Positions 28,861 to 39,666 of a stretch of DNA of 64,000 nucleotides are shown in pieces. The stretch covers positions 16,758 through 80,757 of the forward strand of contig JAKITV010000007.1 of NCBI GenBank assembly GCA_021647885.1. The letters run 5' to 3'. This DNA is from Flavobacteriaceae bacterium. GTDB taxonomy: Bacteria > Bacteroidota > Bacteroidia > Flavobacteriales > Flavobacteriaceae. Each line of letters starts with the position of its first letter. Within the stretch, counting starts at the first letter, position 1. The position numbers and the translations under genes were made by a program. The notes beneath the pieces were generated by a model, which did no database searches, was not told the DNA's origin, and saw nothing but the letters and a program-made list of their open reading frames with translations.

Positions 28861-29616
28861 TTATTTTTTTAAATTTTTAAAATAAGGTAGGTACAATTTC
28901 AATTCGGATTTTAGCATTGCGGAAACACCATCTCCAGTAATTGTCGATCCTGCAATAGCATCTACTTCATTATCTGTTTTATCAATGTTTTTTGGATCTG
29001 CATTACTTTTTGAAATTGTAATGCCTTTAAATTTCCCTGAAGCATCTAATAGGTGTTCTCCTGTAAAATCGTCCATAAAGAAACGTTGGTTAATATTTGA
29101 TCCTAAACCTGCTGTTTCCCCTTTATGGTCAAAAAACACACCTTGTACAACCATTTCGGTATCCATGGCTACATATGCCCAAATAGCATCCCAAAGTCCT
29201 TTACCTCTAATCGGAGCAATGTAAAATGTTTTTCCATCTTTCTCTCCTATGAATAATGGCAATTGTCTTTTATAAGATTTATCTTTAGCCAATGATTGTT
29301 CTTTTTTAATATCAATCAAGTATGCATTAGCATCTTCGGTTACATTGTCTCCTTGTATTACCAATTGTTTTGTAATGTATTTTGAAAATTCTTCTCCAAC
29401 TATATCTTTAGAAACAAAGCTCATGCTACGACCTTCGTTTTCATTTACTCCCATGGCATACAAAATGTTTAGCTGCTTTTCTATACGCTTATTCTCATCT
29501 ATTCTTTCTTTTAATCCTGCTGCAGAAAAAGCCAATAGTGAACCTACAATTATTACCATTGCAATGGCAAATAATATGGTATATGAATTTTTATCTGTTC
29601 TCTTTTCCATTGTCAT
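28861..29616 (-). CDS. nqrC: Na+-translocating NADH:quinone reductase subunit C
   Basis: FMN site region VDAIAGSTITGDGVSAML; Nqr order. Confidence 0.96.
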   Translation of the reverse strand: MTMEKRTDKNSYTILFAIAMVIIVGSLLAFSAAGLKERIDENKRIEKQLNILYAMGVNENEGRSMSFVSKDIVGEEFSKYITKQLVIQGDNVTEDANAYLIDIKKEQSLAKDKSYKRQLPLFIGEKDGKTFYIAPIRGKGLWDAIWAYVAMDTEMVVQGVFFDHKGETAGLGSNINQRFFMDDFTGEHLLDASGKFKGITISKSNADPKNIDKTDNEVDAIAGSTITGDGVSAMLKSELKLYLPYFKNLKK

Positions 29617-30839
29617 GCCTTTTTAACTTTGAGACGTTTTAATCTTTGTTTCACATTACCTTGTACGATATAATGATCGATAGTTGGTGCAAACACATTC
29701 ATTAATAAAATAGCTAACATAACACCCTCTGGATACGCTGGATTAAATACACGAATCATTATAGAAATAAAACCAATAAAAAATCCGTAAATCCATTTAC
29801 CCTTATTAGTTTGTGATGCTGTTACTGGATCGGTTGCCATAAATACAATACCAAATGCCAAACCACCAATAAGTAAGTGATGCCAAAACGTTGTATCCAT
29901 TAAACCATAAAACTTACTGCCTTCATTTATCCAACCTACATCAACAACGCCATTAAAAATGAGTCCCATTACTAATGCTCCTATAACTGATGATAACATG
30001 ATTCTCCAGCTTCCTATTTTGGTAAAGATTAAGAATAGACCTCCTAATAATATGAGTAATGCTGATGTTTCGCCAACCGAACCGGGAACAAATCCGTAGA
30101 ACATATCCATTACCGAAAAAGCAACATCATTATTTTGTGCGAGACTCCCTAATATGGTTTCGCCCGAAATAGCGTCAAGGTTAGCTCCTTCTGCAATTTC
30201 TTGAGTTCTTTTTACAGCACCTTCTACCCAAACTTTATCTCCACTCATCCAAGTTGGATATGCGAAGAATAAAAATGCGCGAATAGTTAAGGCAGGATTT
30301 AAAATATTCATTCCTGTACCACCAAATACTTCTTTACCAATTACAACACCAAATATTACTGCAACAGCTAACATCCAGAGTGGAATATCGATAGGAACAA
30401 TAAGTGGCACTAACATTCCTGTTACCAGATATCCTTCTTCTACTTCGTGTTTTTTAATAGTAGCAAATAAAACTTCTATCCCTAATCCTACAACGTAAGA
30501 AACAATAATTAAAGGGAGTATTTTCCAGAAACCAACTGTAAAATTAGCTATTGTCCAGAATTCACTGCTAAAAAACCCACCAGTTACTGCTTGAATATCT
30601 CCAAATGCTAAATGATGCTGATAACCAGTATTGAACATCCCAAAGATTAAACACGGAATAAGTGATATAATCACAGTGTTCATAGTACGTTTTAGATCGT
30701 CCGCAACTTTTATATGTGTTCCACCATGAGTGGTTTCGTTTGGCAAATATAAAAACGTATGCAATGCATTAAATGCAGGCTCCATTTTGGTGTCTTTATA
30801 CTTTTCTTTTAAGTTATGTAATGTACTTTTTAAACCCAT
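29613..30839 (-). CDS. nqrB: Na+-translocating NADH:quinone reductase subunit B
   Basis: DAISGETILGSLAQ; MATDPVTASQTNKGKWIYG. Confidence 0.96.
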   Translation of the reverse strand: MGLKSTLHNLKEKYKDTKMEPAFNALHTFLYLPNETTHGGTHIKVADDLKRTMNTVIISLIPCLIFGMFNTGYQHHLAFGDIQAVTGGFFSSEFWTIANFTVGFWKILPLIIVSYVVGLGIEVLFATIKKHEVEEGYLVTGMLVPLIVPIDIPLWMLAVAVIFGVVIGKEVFGGTGMNILNPALTIRAFLFFAYPTWMSGDKVWVEGAVKRTQEIAEGANLDAISGETILGSLAQNNDVAFSVMDMFYGFVPGSVGETSALLILLGGLFLIFTKIGSWRIMLSSVIGALVMGLIFNGVVDVGWINEGSKFYGLMDTTFWHHLLIGGLAFGIVFMATDPVTASQTNKGKWIYGFFIGFISIMIRVFNPAYPEGVMLAILLMNVFAPTIDHYIVQGNVKQRLKRLKVKKA

Positions 30840-30915
30840 TTATTTAATATTTTTCATTTTTCTGTGTAAAATGAATAAAAAAACTATTTTTCATTTCGCT
30901 TTGCTCAATGAATAA

Positions 30916-32271
30916 TTATCCTATTTCTTTTAGCATTAAGTCTAAACCTTTTCTAATAATTTCCTGATGTGGTTGTTTAGACACACACACAAATTCTGTT
31001 AGTGCAAAATCTTCAGGTGCAACTTCATACATTCCTAATGCTTCCATTTCGTCAAGATCTTTATACATACATGATTTTAGGATTTGCATTGGATAAATAT
31101 CTAACGGAAACACTTCTTCGTAAGTTCCTGTAGTTACAAAAGCACGATGTTCTCCATTTGTATTAGTATTTAAATCGAATTTTTTCTTTGGAAACATCCA
31201 AGAAAATGTTAATGCTCTAGATACTGATATTTTATTGAAAACAGGTGTTGTCCAACCAAGGAATTCGTATTCGTCACCTTCTGGGATTACTGTAATAATA
31301 TTGCTATAATAGTCAAGATGTCCATCTGGTTGTATCTGCTTTCCGCTTAAAACATTACCTGAAATAATACGAACGTTGGCTTCTTTTTCAATTCCATAAT
31401 CGTAAATCATAGTAGCAACTTCGCTTCCTATTTTTGTAACAAAATATCTTGGCTTTTTAATTGAAGAACCTGCTAAAGCAACAATACGTTCGGCATTGAA
31501 TTTACCAGTTAATAATAATTCTCCAATAATGACTAGGTCTTGCGGATTAACCGTCCAAACCACTTCGCCTTTATTAACAGGGTCTATTTTATTGATTTGT
31601 GTTCCAACATTTCCTGAAGGATGTGGACCTGAAACTTTATGTAATGTAATTCCAGTTAATCCAGCTAAAGGTGAATTAGAGTTTGCACCAACCGAAACAT
31701 GTACTTGTCCTTCGGTAAGTTTGCCTAAAGCTGTAATTGCTGCTTGTAATTCGAGCTCTTTTCCTTGCAATACATAATCTAAATCTGCAGATAAAGGTGC
31801 ACTTGCATAAGCCGAAACAAAAATAGATTTAGGTGTTTTATCAGGATTTGCTATAACATCGTAAGGTCGTTGCTTAATAAATGGCCAACAACCTGAAGCT
31901 AATAATTGTTTTTTAATTTCTTCAGAAGATGCAGAATCAACATTAACTGTATTATTTTCTTGAAAGGTTTGTTCTTTATCTGCTTGAATTTTAATCGCTA
32001 ATATTTTACGCTTTTCACCACGAGTTATTTCTATGATTTCTCCAGAAACAGGAGAAACAAATTTAACAGCTTCATTAGATTTATCATAAAACACAGGCTC
32101 TCCTGCTTTTAATTTTGAACCCTCTTTTGCAATAAGTTTTGGAATAACACTATGGAAATCTTCGGGTCTAATGGTATAGAAGTTGCTTATTATCGCTTTT
32201 TCTGTAGCTTTTTCGGCTTTACCTTTAAGTTTAATGTCTAGACCCTTTTTAATACGAATGTCGTTGGACAT
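30916..32271 (-). CDS. nqrA: Na+-translocating NADH:quinone reductase subunit A
   Basis: IKKGLDIKLKGKAEK; Nqr order. Confidence 0.96.
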   Translation of the reverse strand: MSNDIRIKKGLDIKLKGKAEKATEKAIISNFYTIRPEDFHSVIPKLIAKEGSKLKAGEPVFYDKSNEAVKFVSPVSGEIIEITRGEKRKILAIKIQADKEQTFQENNTVNVDSASSEEIKKQLLASGCWPFIKQRPYDVIANPDKTPKSIFVSAYASAPLSADLDYVLQGKELELQAAITALGKLTEGQVHVSVGANSNSPLAGLTGITLHKVSGPHPSGNVGTQINKIDPVNKGEVVWTVNPQDLVIIGELLLTGKFNAERIVALAGSSIKKPRYFVTKIGSEVATMIYDYGIEKEANVRIISGNVLSGKQIQPDGHLDYYSNIITVIPEGDEYEFLGWTTPVFNKISVSRALTFSWMFPKKKFDLNTNTNGEHRAFVTTGTYEEVFPLDIYPMQILKSCMYKDLDEMEALGMYEVAPEDFALTEFVCVSKQPHQEIIRKGLDLMLKEIG

Positions 32272-32427
32272 ATTATAATAATTGAATTTAATTATCTAAA
32301 AATCGATGCAAATTTACGAATTTAAAATACAGTTTTCATAATAAATTGAATAGAAATTCAACAACCAAAAACTCATACATTTTTTAGGCACAAAATTTGT
32401 TTATCTTTACGCTTAAATAGCATTTTA

Positions 32428-33675
32428 ATGACACTAATTATTAAATCATTTTTAGTATTATTTTTATTTTCTACAATAACTTTTGGTCAAGTTAAAGAGA
32501 TAAATCCGCCAGACTATATAAAAACAATTACGTTTAAAAGCAATACTAACCAAAGCCAATTACCAATCTTAAAGCTTCGAGAACGTTTGCTTTTAGAATT
32601 TGATGTTTTAAATGGTGATGAACCCGATTTCTATTACACCATAACACATTATAATTTTGATTGGACACCTTCTAACTTAATAAAATCCGAATATCTTCAA
32701 GGATTAGATAACTTGCGGATTATTAATTACGAAAATTCTTTTAACACCTATCAAATCTACTCGCATTATAAATTACAAATTCCCAATCAGCAAACACGAT
32801 TAAAACTATCTGGAAATTATATGATTAATATTTATAACGACTATGATGAATTAATGTTTAGTCGAAAATTCATGATTTATGAAGACATTGCTAATGTAGG
32901 TGTAGCAATTAAGCGTTCTCGAGATGTAAAATATGTGCAACAAAAACAATCTGTAGATATAAATGTGTCTTCGCGTTCAACGCATTTTAACAATCCAAGT
33001 CGAACCATTAAAGTTGTGGTTATTCAAAATAATAATTTAAACACTGCAATCACTAATTTAAAACCATTATATACTATTGGTCGCGAACTTATCTACAAAT
33101 ACGATACAGAATCCAGTTTTTGGGGAGGCAACGAATATTTATTTTTCGAAAATAAAGATGTTAGAGGTGCAAATGTTGGCGTACAATTTATAGATTTAAA
33201 AGATCTTTATCACAACTATTTATTTACAGATATTGTTAGAGCCGAAAGACCTTATACTTACAATCCGGATATTAATGGCAATTTCTTGATTACTGCTTTA
33301 GATGCAGATAATGTAGATATTGAAGCCGATTATACTGTTATTCATTTCTCATTATCACATCCAGAACTATTAAATGGTAAGAGCATTCATGTGTATGGCA
33401 ATTTCAATAATTACGTTATTGATGATACTACTAAAATGACTTTTAATTCTAGAACTGGTTACTACAAAACACAATTACGGTTAAAACAAGGATTTTATAA
33501 TTATAAATATGTTATTGTTGATGAAAACGGTAAATTAGAAGAAGGTGCAATTAGTGGAAATTTTGACCAAACCGAAAACAACTATAAAGTGTTAGTATAT
33601 TACCGAGATTTAGGAGCGCGCTACGATAAAATTATTGGATTTGGTGAAGGCTCTTCGGTTAATATTTCTAATTAA
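32428..33675 (+). CDS. DUF5103 / type IX secretion system plug-like protein
   Basis: DFYYTITHYNFDWTPSNLIKSEYLQG; C-terminal KQGFYNYKYV domain. Confidence 0.82.
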   Translation: MTLIIKSFLVLFLFSTITFGQVKEINPPDYIKTITFKSNTNQSQLPILKLRERLLLEFDVLNGDEPDFYYTITHYNFDWTPSNLIKSEYLQGLDNLRIINYENSFNTYQIYSHYKLQIPNQQTRLKLSGNYMINIYNDYDELMFSRKFMIYEDIANVGVAIKRSRDVKYVQQKQSVDINVSSRSTHFNNPSRTIKVVVIQNNNLNTAITNLKPLYTIGRELIYKYDTESSFWGGNEYLFFENKDVRGANVGVQFIDLKDLYHNYLFTDIVRAERPYTYNPDINGNFLITALDADNVDIEADYTVIHFSLSHPELLNGKSIHVYGNFNNYVIDDTTKMTFNSRTGYYKTQLRLKQGFYNYKYVIVDENGKLEEGAISGNFDQTENNYKVLVYYRDLGARYDKIIGFGEGSSVNISN

Positions 33676-33783
33676 TTTGAGATTTTCAACGGTTTTTTAC
33701 GTCAAAGACCTTAATAATTAATAACAAGCGTCGAATTTTTACTATTTTAGCATTTCACATTTTACTTAACATAAGTTGATTGC

Positions 33784-34170
33784 ATGGTTCAACAAGTAAC
33801 AAGAGGCATAAAAATTTCTGTCGAAACAAATTTTGAAGGCACATTTTATAAAAATTATAAAGTGCACTTTGCGTTTGGATATAAAGTTACTATCGAAAAC
33901 CAAAGTAAGGATTCTGTTCAATTAAACTCAAGGCACTGGATAATTCTTGATGCCCTTAATAATATTGAAGTGATTGATGGCGAAGGTGTTATTGGCAAAA
34001 AACCTGTGTTAAAACCTGGGGAATCACACACTTACAATTCTGGTTGTTTATTAGCATCGCCTTTTGGAGCAATGCAAGGTCATTACAATATGGTTAATTT
34101 TACAACGACCAAAAAGTTTAAAGTCGCAATTCCTACCTTTAAATTAAGTGCAGTTTTTGCAATGAATTAA
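33784..34170 (+). CDS. apaG: ApaG domain protein
   Basis: GIKISVETNFEG...HYNMVNFTTTKKFKVAIPTFKL. Confidence 0.93.
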   Translation: MVQQVTRGIKISVETNFEGTFYKNYKVHFAFGYKVTIENQSKDSVQLNSRHWIILDALNNIEVIDGEGVIGKKPVLKPGESHTYNSGCLLASPFGAMQGHYNMVNFTTTKKFKVAIPTFKLSAVFAMN

Positions 34171-35165
34171 TTCACGAATTTCCTGTCAAATCTAAATACC
34201 ATATCATTTTGTTCTACATGAAAGAACTTACAGTTTGAGTAATGCACAAAATTAAAATCTTCATGGTAGTTAAACGCAGTATCGTTTACCACAAAAACGT
34301 CATTCACATTTATATGTCCACAAGGCGCAATTTTTCTGTAATTATATTCTGTATCCCTATCCGTTTTATGCAGTTCGAACCAAGCTCCTGCTCCAACACC
34401 TCCAAGCCATTGCGCTTTTTTGTGAACACCATCAACAAATTTTGGAAGTTGATTCCCTATTAAACTAGGCTCGTAATCTTTTAATCTATCGAGAAAACAT
34501 CTAATATTTTCTTTTTTAACTGAAGATGTAAATTCAGTTATTTCTCCCTCACCAGAAACTTCATAAATATAGTTTTCTGTATCTGCAATAACAACATTAC
34601 CTACAGTACTTGGTGTAAATCGTGTAGATTTAATCAGCTTCTTTTTTATACTTGCATCTGTTACAGAAGCGATTAATGTTGTGGTTACAAAACGCGAACA
34701 ATTACTTGCCTCTTTAATAAAAACACCATAACGAATAAAATGACGTTGCTGCATCTTGGTTATATAATTTCTTGCTTTTACATAATCTATTTCATCGCAA
34801 ACCGAAGCCACCATTTTTCCTTCTCCATGAATTAATTTTGGATTGGTAGCCAAAAACTTAAGAATCTCGTCCAAATTTTTAATTTTCCCATCTTCAATCT
34901 GTGCTTTTAGAGCAAAATCCAATTCATTATCTGTATCTTTTCCTCGTACTCTCCCCATAGATTGCGTAGTGATATAGCGACCAAAATCATGATATTCTAT
35001 AATTCCCGTTTGTTTATCAATAAGCACTAAACCTGCATGACCAGCTTTAACATAATTTTTTTTACCAATTCCAATAAATCTTAAAAACGGAGAAAACCAT
35101 TCGTCTGAAATTCTAACAACAGTTTCGGGATAAGCCAATGTTATTATAAATCCAGAATTATTCAT
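34167..35165 (-). CDS. Conserved hypothetical protein (DUF6695-like)
   Basis: MNNSGFIITLAYPETVVRISDEWFSPFLRFIGIG; NCSRFVTTTLI. Confidence 0.6.
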   Translation of the reverse strand: MNNSGFIITLAYPETVVRISDEWFSPFLRFIGIGKKNYVKAGHAGLVLIDKQTGIIEYHDFGRYITTQSMGRVRGKDTDNELDFALKAQIEDGKIKNLDEILKFLATNPKLIHGEGKMVASVCDEIDYVKARNYITKMQQRHFIRYGVFIKEASNCSRFVTTTLIASVTDASIKKKLIKSTRFTPSTVGNVVIADTENYIYEVSGEGEITEFTSSVKKENIRCFLDRLKDYEPSLIGNQLPKFVDGVHKKAQWLGGVGAGAWFELHKTDRDTEYNYRKIAPCGHINVNDVFVVNDTAFNYHEDFNFVHYSNCKFFHVEQNDMVFRFDRKFVN

Positions 35166-35883
35166 TTACAGGCTGCTGAAGTTTCAATGTTTTTACTGAA
35201 GTGTTTTTACTTTGAAGATTATTAAACCGCATTTCTACAACATCTTCCTTTTTTTCTACTTGAGTAATACTAGTGGTTTTTACAAAATCGCGATCCATAA
35301 TTACGCCATAATCTTTATTATCGTATCCAGCGGTTTTATGAAAATTCATAATTGAAGCTGAATGCAATTCATTGGCAATTTTAAAATCTTTAAACCATTG
35401 TAAACGTTCTTTTTTCATGGCTTTAGAATATAACGTAGAAGACGACCAAATTTTAGGCTCAAGTGCCAATGCTGAAAAATGTTTTTGTTGACCATCCCAA
35501 ACCAGTTCAAAAAGCTTCAAACTAATATTCCAATCAACAATAACCAAAGTAAATGGTTCAATATCAATAAGATTATAATCTTCAATTGAAGCCACTACAT
35601 CTTCAGAAGCTAATAAATCGCTAACAACCACACCACGACTCATTCTATAATCTGCTTTTCGCTCATGGCAAATAAATCCACCATTCAATAAACAAATCAA
35701 TCTGTTTTTTTCACTTACTCCAATCCAAGTGCCTCCAGCAAGTTCATCTTTAGGGAACATCATTTTTGTGCCTTCAACTAAATAAATATCTGGAGCTAAC
35801 GAAGTCCTGTTAGGAGATTCATCACGATTAGACGTTAACACAAAGTCGTTTTTCCCTTTCGGAATTATAGTAACTGTACACAT
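35158..35883 (-). CDS. NRDE/TANGO2 family protein (the ORF track extends to 35976)
   Basis: MCTVTIIPKGKNDFVLTSNRDESPNR; GGTWIGVSEKNRLICLLNGG. Confidence 0.88.
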   Translation of the reverse strand: MCTVTIIPKGKNDFVLTSNRDESPNRTSLAPDIYLVEGTKMMFPKDELAGGTWIGVSEKNRLICLLNGGFICHERKADYRMSRGVVVSDLLASEDVVASIEDYNLIDIEPFTLVIVDWNISLKLFELVWDGQQKHFSALALEPKIWSSSTLYSKAMKKERLQWFKDFKIANELHSASIMNFHKTAGYDNKDYGVIMDRDFVKTTSITQVEKKEDVVEMRFNNLQSKNTSVKTLKLQQPVNE

Positions 35884-35984
35884 AAAAATTGTAGTCTTTA
35901 AACGATACAGCAACTTACAAAAAATAAGCAATATTTTAAGGTGGCTTTTACAATCCTTCAAATAAAAAATCATCAAAAAAGTTG

Positions 35985-35992
35985 TAACTTTG
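35985..35992 (+). promoter_or_regulatory. Putative Bacteroidota -7 box upstream of pruA
   Basis: TAACTTTG fits TAnnTTTG; the -33 element is unclear. Confidence 0.45.
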
Positions 35993-36030
35993 CACTTAAT
36001 TTTTAATAAATAATTAAACCAAAATAAATC

Positions 36031-37665
36031 ATGGCAACAGGATTTTATAATGTACCAAAAGCAGTTAACGAACCTGTAAAATCGTATGCACCAAACAGTC
36101 CAGAACGCAATGAGTTACTAGCAACTTATAAAAAAATGTATAACGAAACTGTTGACATTCCTTTTTATATTAATGGTAAAGAAATAAGAACAGGTAATAC
36201 TGTTTCCATTCATCCTCCTCATGACCATAAGCATACCGTTGGCAATTATCATTTAGCAGAAAAAGAACATATAGAAGATGCTGTAACTACTGCAATGGAC
36301 GCAAGGAAAAAATGGGCTGCAACACCTTGGCAAGATCGTGCTGCTATATTTTTAAAGTGTGCCGAATTATTAGCAGGTCCTTACAGAGCAAGAATGAATG
36401 CTGCCACAATGATTGCACAATCTAAAAATGTATTTCAAGCCGAAATTGATGCTGCTTGTGAATTGATAGATTTCTTTAGGTTTAATGTTGAATTTATGAC
36501 CGAAATCTATGCAAATCAACCTATTTCTTCTCCAGGAATTTGGAACCGAATGGAATACCGAGCTTTAGAAGGTTTTGTATATGCCATAACGCCATTTAAC
36601 TTTACATCAATCGCTGCAAATTTACCAGCAGCCCCAGCAATGATGGGCAATGTGGTTGTTTGGAAACCTGCACGTACGCAAGTATATTCGGCTCAAATAA
36701 TTATGGATTTGTTTAAAGAAGCAGGACTGCCTGATGGAGTAATTAATATGGTTACCGGAAACTCTGCGATGATTACCGAAGTATTGTTGGACAGCAAGCA
36801 TTTTTCAGGGATTCACTTTACAGGATCTACTGGAGTTTTTAATAGTTTTTGGGAACAGATTGGAAGAAATGTAAATCAGGGAAAATACATTTCATATCCA
36901 AGAATTGTTGGAGAAACAGGTGGCAAGGATTTTGTTTGGATGCATCCTTCGGCTGATGCAAAACAAGTAGCAACAGCATTAACACGTGGATCGTTTGAAT
37001 ATCAAGGACAAAAATGTTCGGCAGCATCTAGAGCTTACATTCCTAAAAGCAAATGGAATGCCGTTAAAAAATATTTACAAGCCGATTTACAATCGATGAA
37101 AATGGGTAATCCTGATGATACTTCAAATTTTATCAATGCTGTAATAGATGATCGTGCTTTTGATAAATTATCCAAATATATCGACAATGCCAAAAACGAT
37201 GCAGATGCTGAAATTATAGCTGGTGGAAATTATGATAATTCCATAGGCTACTTTATTGAACCAACAGTTATTTTAGCTAAAGATCCAAAATATGCAACAA
37301 TGTGTACCGAACTTTTTGGGCCAATCTTAACTATTTATGTTTATGAAGATGAAGCTTGGGAAGACACATTAACTTTGGTTGATGAAACCTCTCCTTACGC
37401 CTTAACAGGAGCTATTTTTAGTGCAGACCGTTATGTCATTGATATTGCCACAAACGCATTAGAAAATGCTGCGGGTAACTTTTATATTAACGACAAACCA
37501 ACAGGAGCTGTTGTTGGGCAACAACCATTTGGTGGAGCAAGAGGCTCAGGAACTAATGATAAAGCAGGTTCGGTATGGAACTTATTGCGTTGGGTTTCTA
37601 ACCGAACCATTAAAGAAACATTTGTGCCAGCAACAGATTATCGTTATCCGTTTTTGGAAGAGTAA
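36031..37665 (+). CDS. pruA: L-glutamate gamma-semialdehyde (delta-1-pyrroline-5-carboxylate) dehydrogenase
   Basis: IVGETGGKDFVWMHPSAD, RGSFEYQGQKCSAASR, QQPFGGARGSGTNDKAG. Confidence 0.96.
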   Translation: MATGFYNVPKAVNEPVKSYAPNSPERNELLATYKKMYNETVDIPFYINGKEIRTGNTVSIHPPHDHKHTVGNYHLAEKEHIEDAVTTAMDARKKWAATPWQDRAAIFLKCAELLAGPYRARMNAATMIAQSKNVFQAEIDAACELIDFFRFNVEFMTEIYANQPISSPGIWNRMEYRALEGFVYAITPFNFTSIAANLPAAPAMMGNVVVWKPARTQVYSAQIIMDLFKEAGLPDGVINMVTGNSAMITEVLLDSKHFSGIHFTGSTGVFNSFWEQIGRNVNQGKYISYPRIVGETGGKDFVWMHPSADAKQVATALTRGSFEYQGQKCSAASRAYIPKSKWNAVKKYLQADLQSMKMGNPDDTSNFINAVIDDRAFDKLSKYIDNAKNDADAEIIAGGNYDNSIGYFIEPTVILAKDPKYATMCTELFGPILTIYVYEDEAWEDTLTLVDETSPYALTGAIFSADRYVIDIATNALENAAGNFYINDKPTGAVVGQQPFGGARGSGTNDKAGSVWNLLRWVSNRTIKETFVPATDYRYPFLEE

Positions 37666-37691
37666 GAAATGTCATTTATATAATAGATTTT

Positions 37692-37726
37692 AACCTGTCT
37701 TTGTCTTAAAGATAGGTTTTTTTATT
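37692..37726 (+). terminator. Intrinsic terminator-like hairpin after pruA
   Basis: AACCTGTCTTTgtctTAAAGATAGGTTTTTTTA. Confidence 0.8.
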
Positions 37727-37892
37727 GATACATATAGGTTGTCTTTCTAATAAAAAAACCGCTACTTTCGTTTATCGAACGATATAGTTTATCCTGTGCT
37801 CAGCTAGATTGAGTATAAAACAGAACCATATCTTATCCATTAGGTTTCATGCGAAAAAAATCCCGAACCATGTATTTATTATTCTATATTTT

Positions 37893-38531
37893 TCAAACTC
37901 TATTACACAGCATCCATCCAAAAACGGATGTCAGTGTAATTACATAAATAACAAGTACATAAATCCATTTTCCTCCAAATTTAAGAGTTGGTATTGAAGA
38001 TAAGTTTAATGCTGACAGAAGCATTAAGATGACATAAATAAGTATTGAAAAAGTGGAATGCTCGAAGAAACGTTCAAATAAAAAGATAAAAGCCAGAATA
38101 AGCACATTATTATCAAGTGCCAGTCCCTTATATGTTTTACTGTCGATAAGGCCATAAATATTAAAGTAACTCAAACGGATAGCACTTGTAGCAATAATTA
38201 CAAAAGTTCCGGGTATAAACCATACATTATAATTTCCGTAGCTTAAAAGTATTAATGCAGGTAAAACTCCAAAACTTACAATATCAATCATTGAATCAAG
38301 TTGAGCTCCAAAAACACCTTGTGTTTTTGTCCTGCCTTTTAATTTTCGGGCAATAATCCCATCGTACCAATCGAACAGAACTGCCCAAAGTACTCCAATT
38401 ATTGCAGCCGGAAAATTTCCTTCTATTGCAAAGTAAATTCCTAATACAGCACTCAATAATCCTACTAAAGAACAAATATTTGGTAAATCTTTGGCAAAAG
38501 CAAGCATGCCGGGCTGCTGTTTGTCGTTCAT
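37893..38531 (-). CDS. CDP-alcohol phosphatidyltransferase family protein (PssA-like)
   Basis: DWYDGIIARKLKGRTKTQGVFGAQLDSMIDIVSFGVLPA. Confidence 0.9.
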   Translation of the reverse strand: MNDKQQPGMLAFAKDLPNICSLVGLLSAVLGIYFAIEGNFPAAIIGVLWAVLFDWYDGIIARKLKGRTKTQGVFGAQLDSMIDIVSFGVLPALILLSYGNYNVWFIPGTFVIIATSAIRLSYFNIYGLIDSKTYKGLALDNNVLILAFIFLFERFFEHSTFSILIYVILMLLSALNLSSIPTLKFGGKWIYVLVIYVITLTSVFGWMLCNRV

Positions 38532-38532
38532 G

Positions 38533-39666
38533 CTATTCGTGCTTTAAATACATAACATTTTTTAATGCTTCAATAAGTTTACTGTTTTCCTCATTGGTGC
38601 GACTTGCAATTCGAATATAGCGGTCGGCATCGGGTTGTGTTTTTCCAACACTATCTTTTATATAAATATTGTATTCAATAAAAAGGCGTTTTGTTACTTC
38701 CGGTCCGCTTAAGGCAGCATCGGGCAAACGACAAAAAATATAGTTTGCATCAGGTTTAAACACAGTCATCCCTTCAATCGCTGATAGCTTTTCACAGAAA
38801 ATATCCCTGTCTGATTTGACCCGTTCGCAGCTATCTTCAAATTCCTGTTTATACAGAGGCAAGATACGCAGAAATTCTTCGGCAAATCCATTGATATTCC
38901 AAATATGAATTTCATTTCGAACTTTTACTGCAAATTTCAGGTTAGCTGTTAGTAAATATCCAATTCTAAGTCCGCAAATTCCATAAGCTTTACTCATGCT
39001 TTTAAGAATAGCCATATTTGAGTATTTATCAATATCTTGCTCTAGTGTAATATTTTCTTTATTGTTGGCAAAATCAAGAAAAGATTCATCGATAATAAGC
39101 ATGCAATTATGCTTTTCCAGCTTTTGTGCAAGTCGAATTAAATCGGCTTTCGGCACCAACATCGACGTAGGGTTATTGGGTGTTACCACAACCGCCATGT
39201 CGGCTTTCGCTTTAATGGCTTCGGCAGCAAATTTATCTACATCCAGTTGAAAGGATGGAAAATCGAGCGGAAATTCAATTACATTTCCTTTAGGCGCTGC
39301 ATTTGCATATTCGTTAAATGAAGGTACCGGAACAATTATTTTTTTTGCTAAATGACCTGATAGTATTTTTATAATTTCAGCCGCACCATTTCCAACAACA
39401 ATTCTTTCGTTTGGCTGCTCTATTATTTCACCAATTAGCTCGGCAAGTGCATCTTGAGCCATAGGGTAATTCAAAACTAAGTTCTGAATGTTCTCTTTTA
39501 GGTGTGTAAATACCGCTTTAGGTGGAAAATAGAGATTGTATAAATAGGCATGGTCGGTAAAATTATACCGATAATAGCCGCCGTGTTGTTTTGATATATA
39601 TTCGTATTTCTCAGTTTGTGTTTTATACTTACTTACCATCCTATATTTATTTGAATCACTATGCAC
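38533..39666 (-). CDS. PLP-dependent aminotransferase/decarboxylase, fold type I (HisC/CobD-like; GTG start)
   Basis: VVTPNNPTSMLVPK, DESFLDF, AILKSMSKAYGICGLRIGYL. Confidence 0.9.
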   Translation of the reverse strand: MHSDSNKYRMVSKYKTQTEKYEYISKQHGGYYRYNFTDHAYLYNLYFPPKAVFTHLKENIQNLVLNYPMAQDALAELIGEIIEQPNERIVVGNGAAEIIKILSGHLAKKIIVPVPSFNEYANAAPKGNVIEFPLDFPSFQLDVDKFAAEAIKAKADMAVVVTPNNPTSMLVPKADLIRLAQKLEKHNCMLIIDESFLDFANNKENITLEQDIDKYSNMAILKSMSKAYGICGLRIGYLLTANLKFAVKVRNEIHIWNINGFAEEFLRILPLYKQEFEDSCERVKSDRDIFCEKLSAIEGMTVFKPDANYIFCRLPDAALSGPEVTKRLFIEYNIYIKDSVGKTQPDADRYIRIASRTNEENSKLIEALKNVMYLKHE

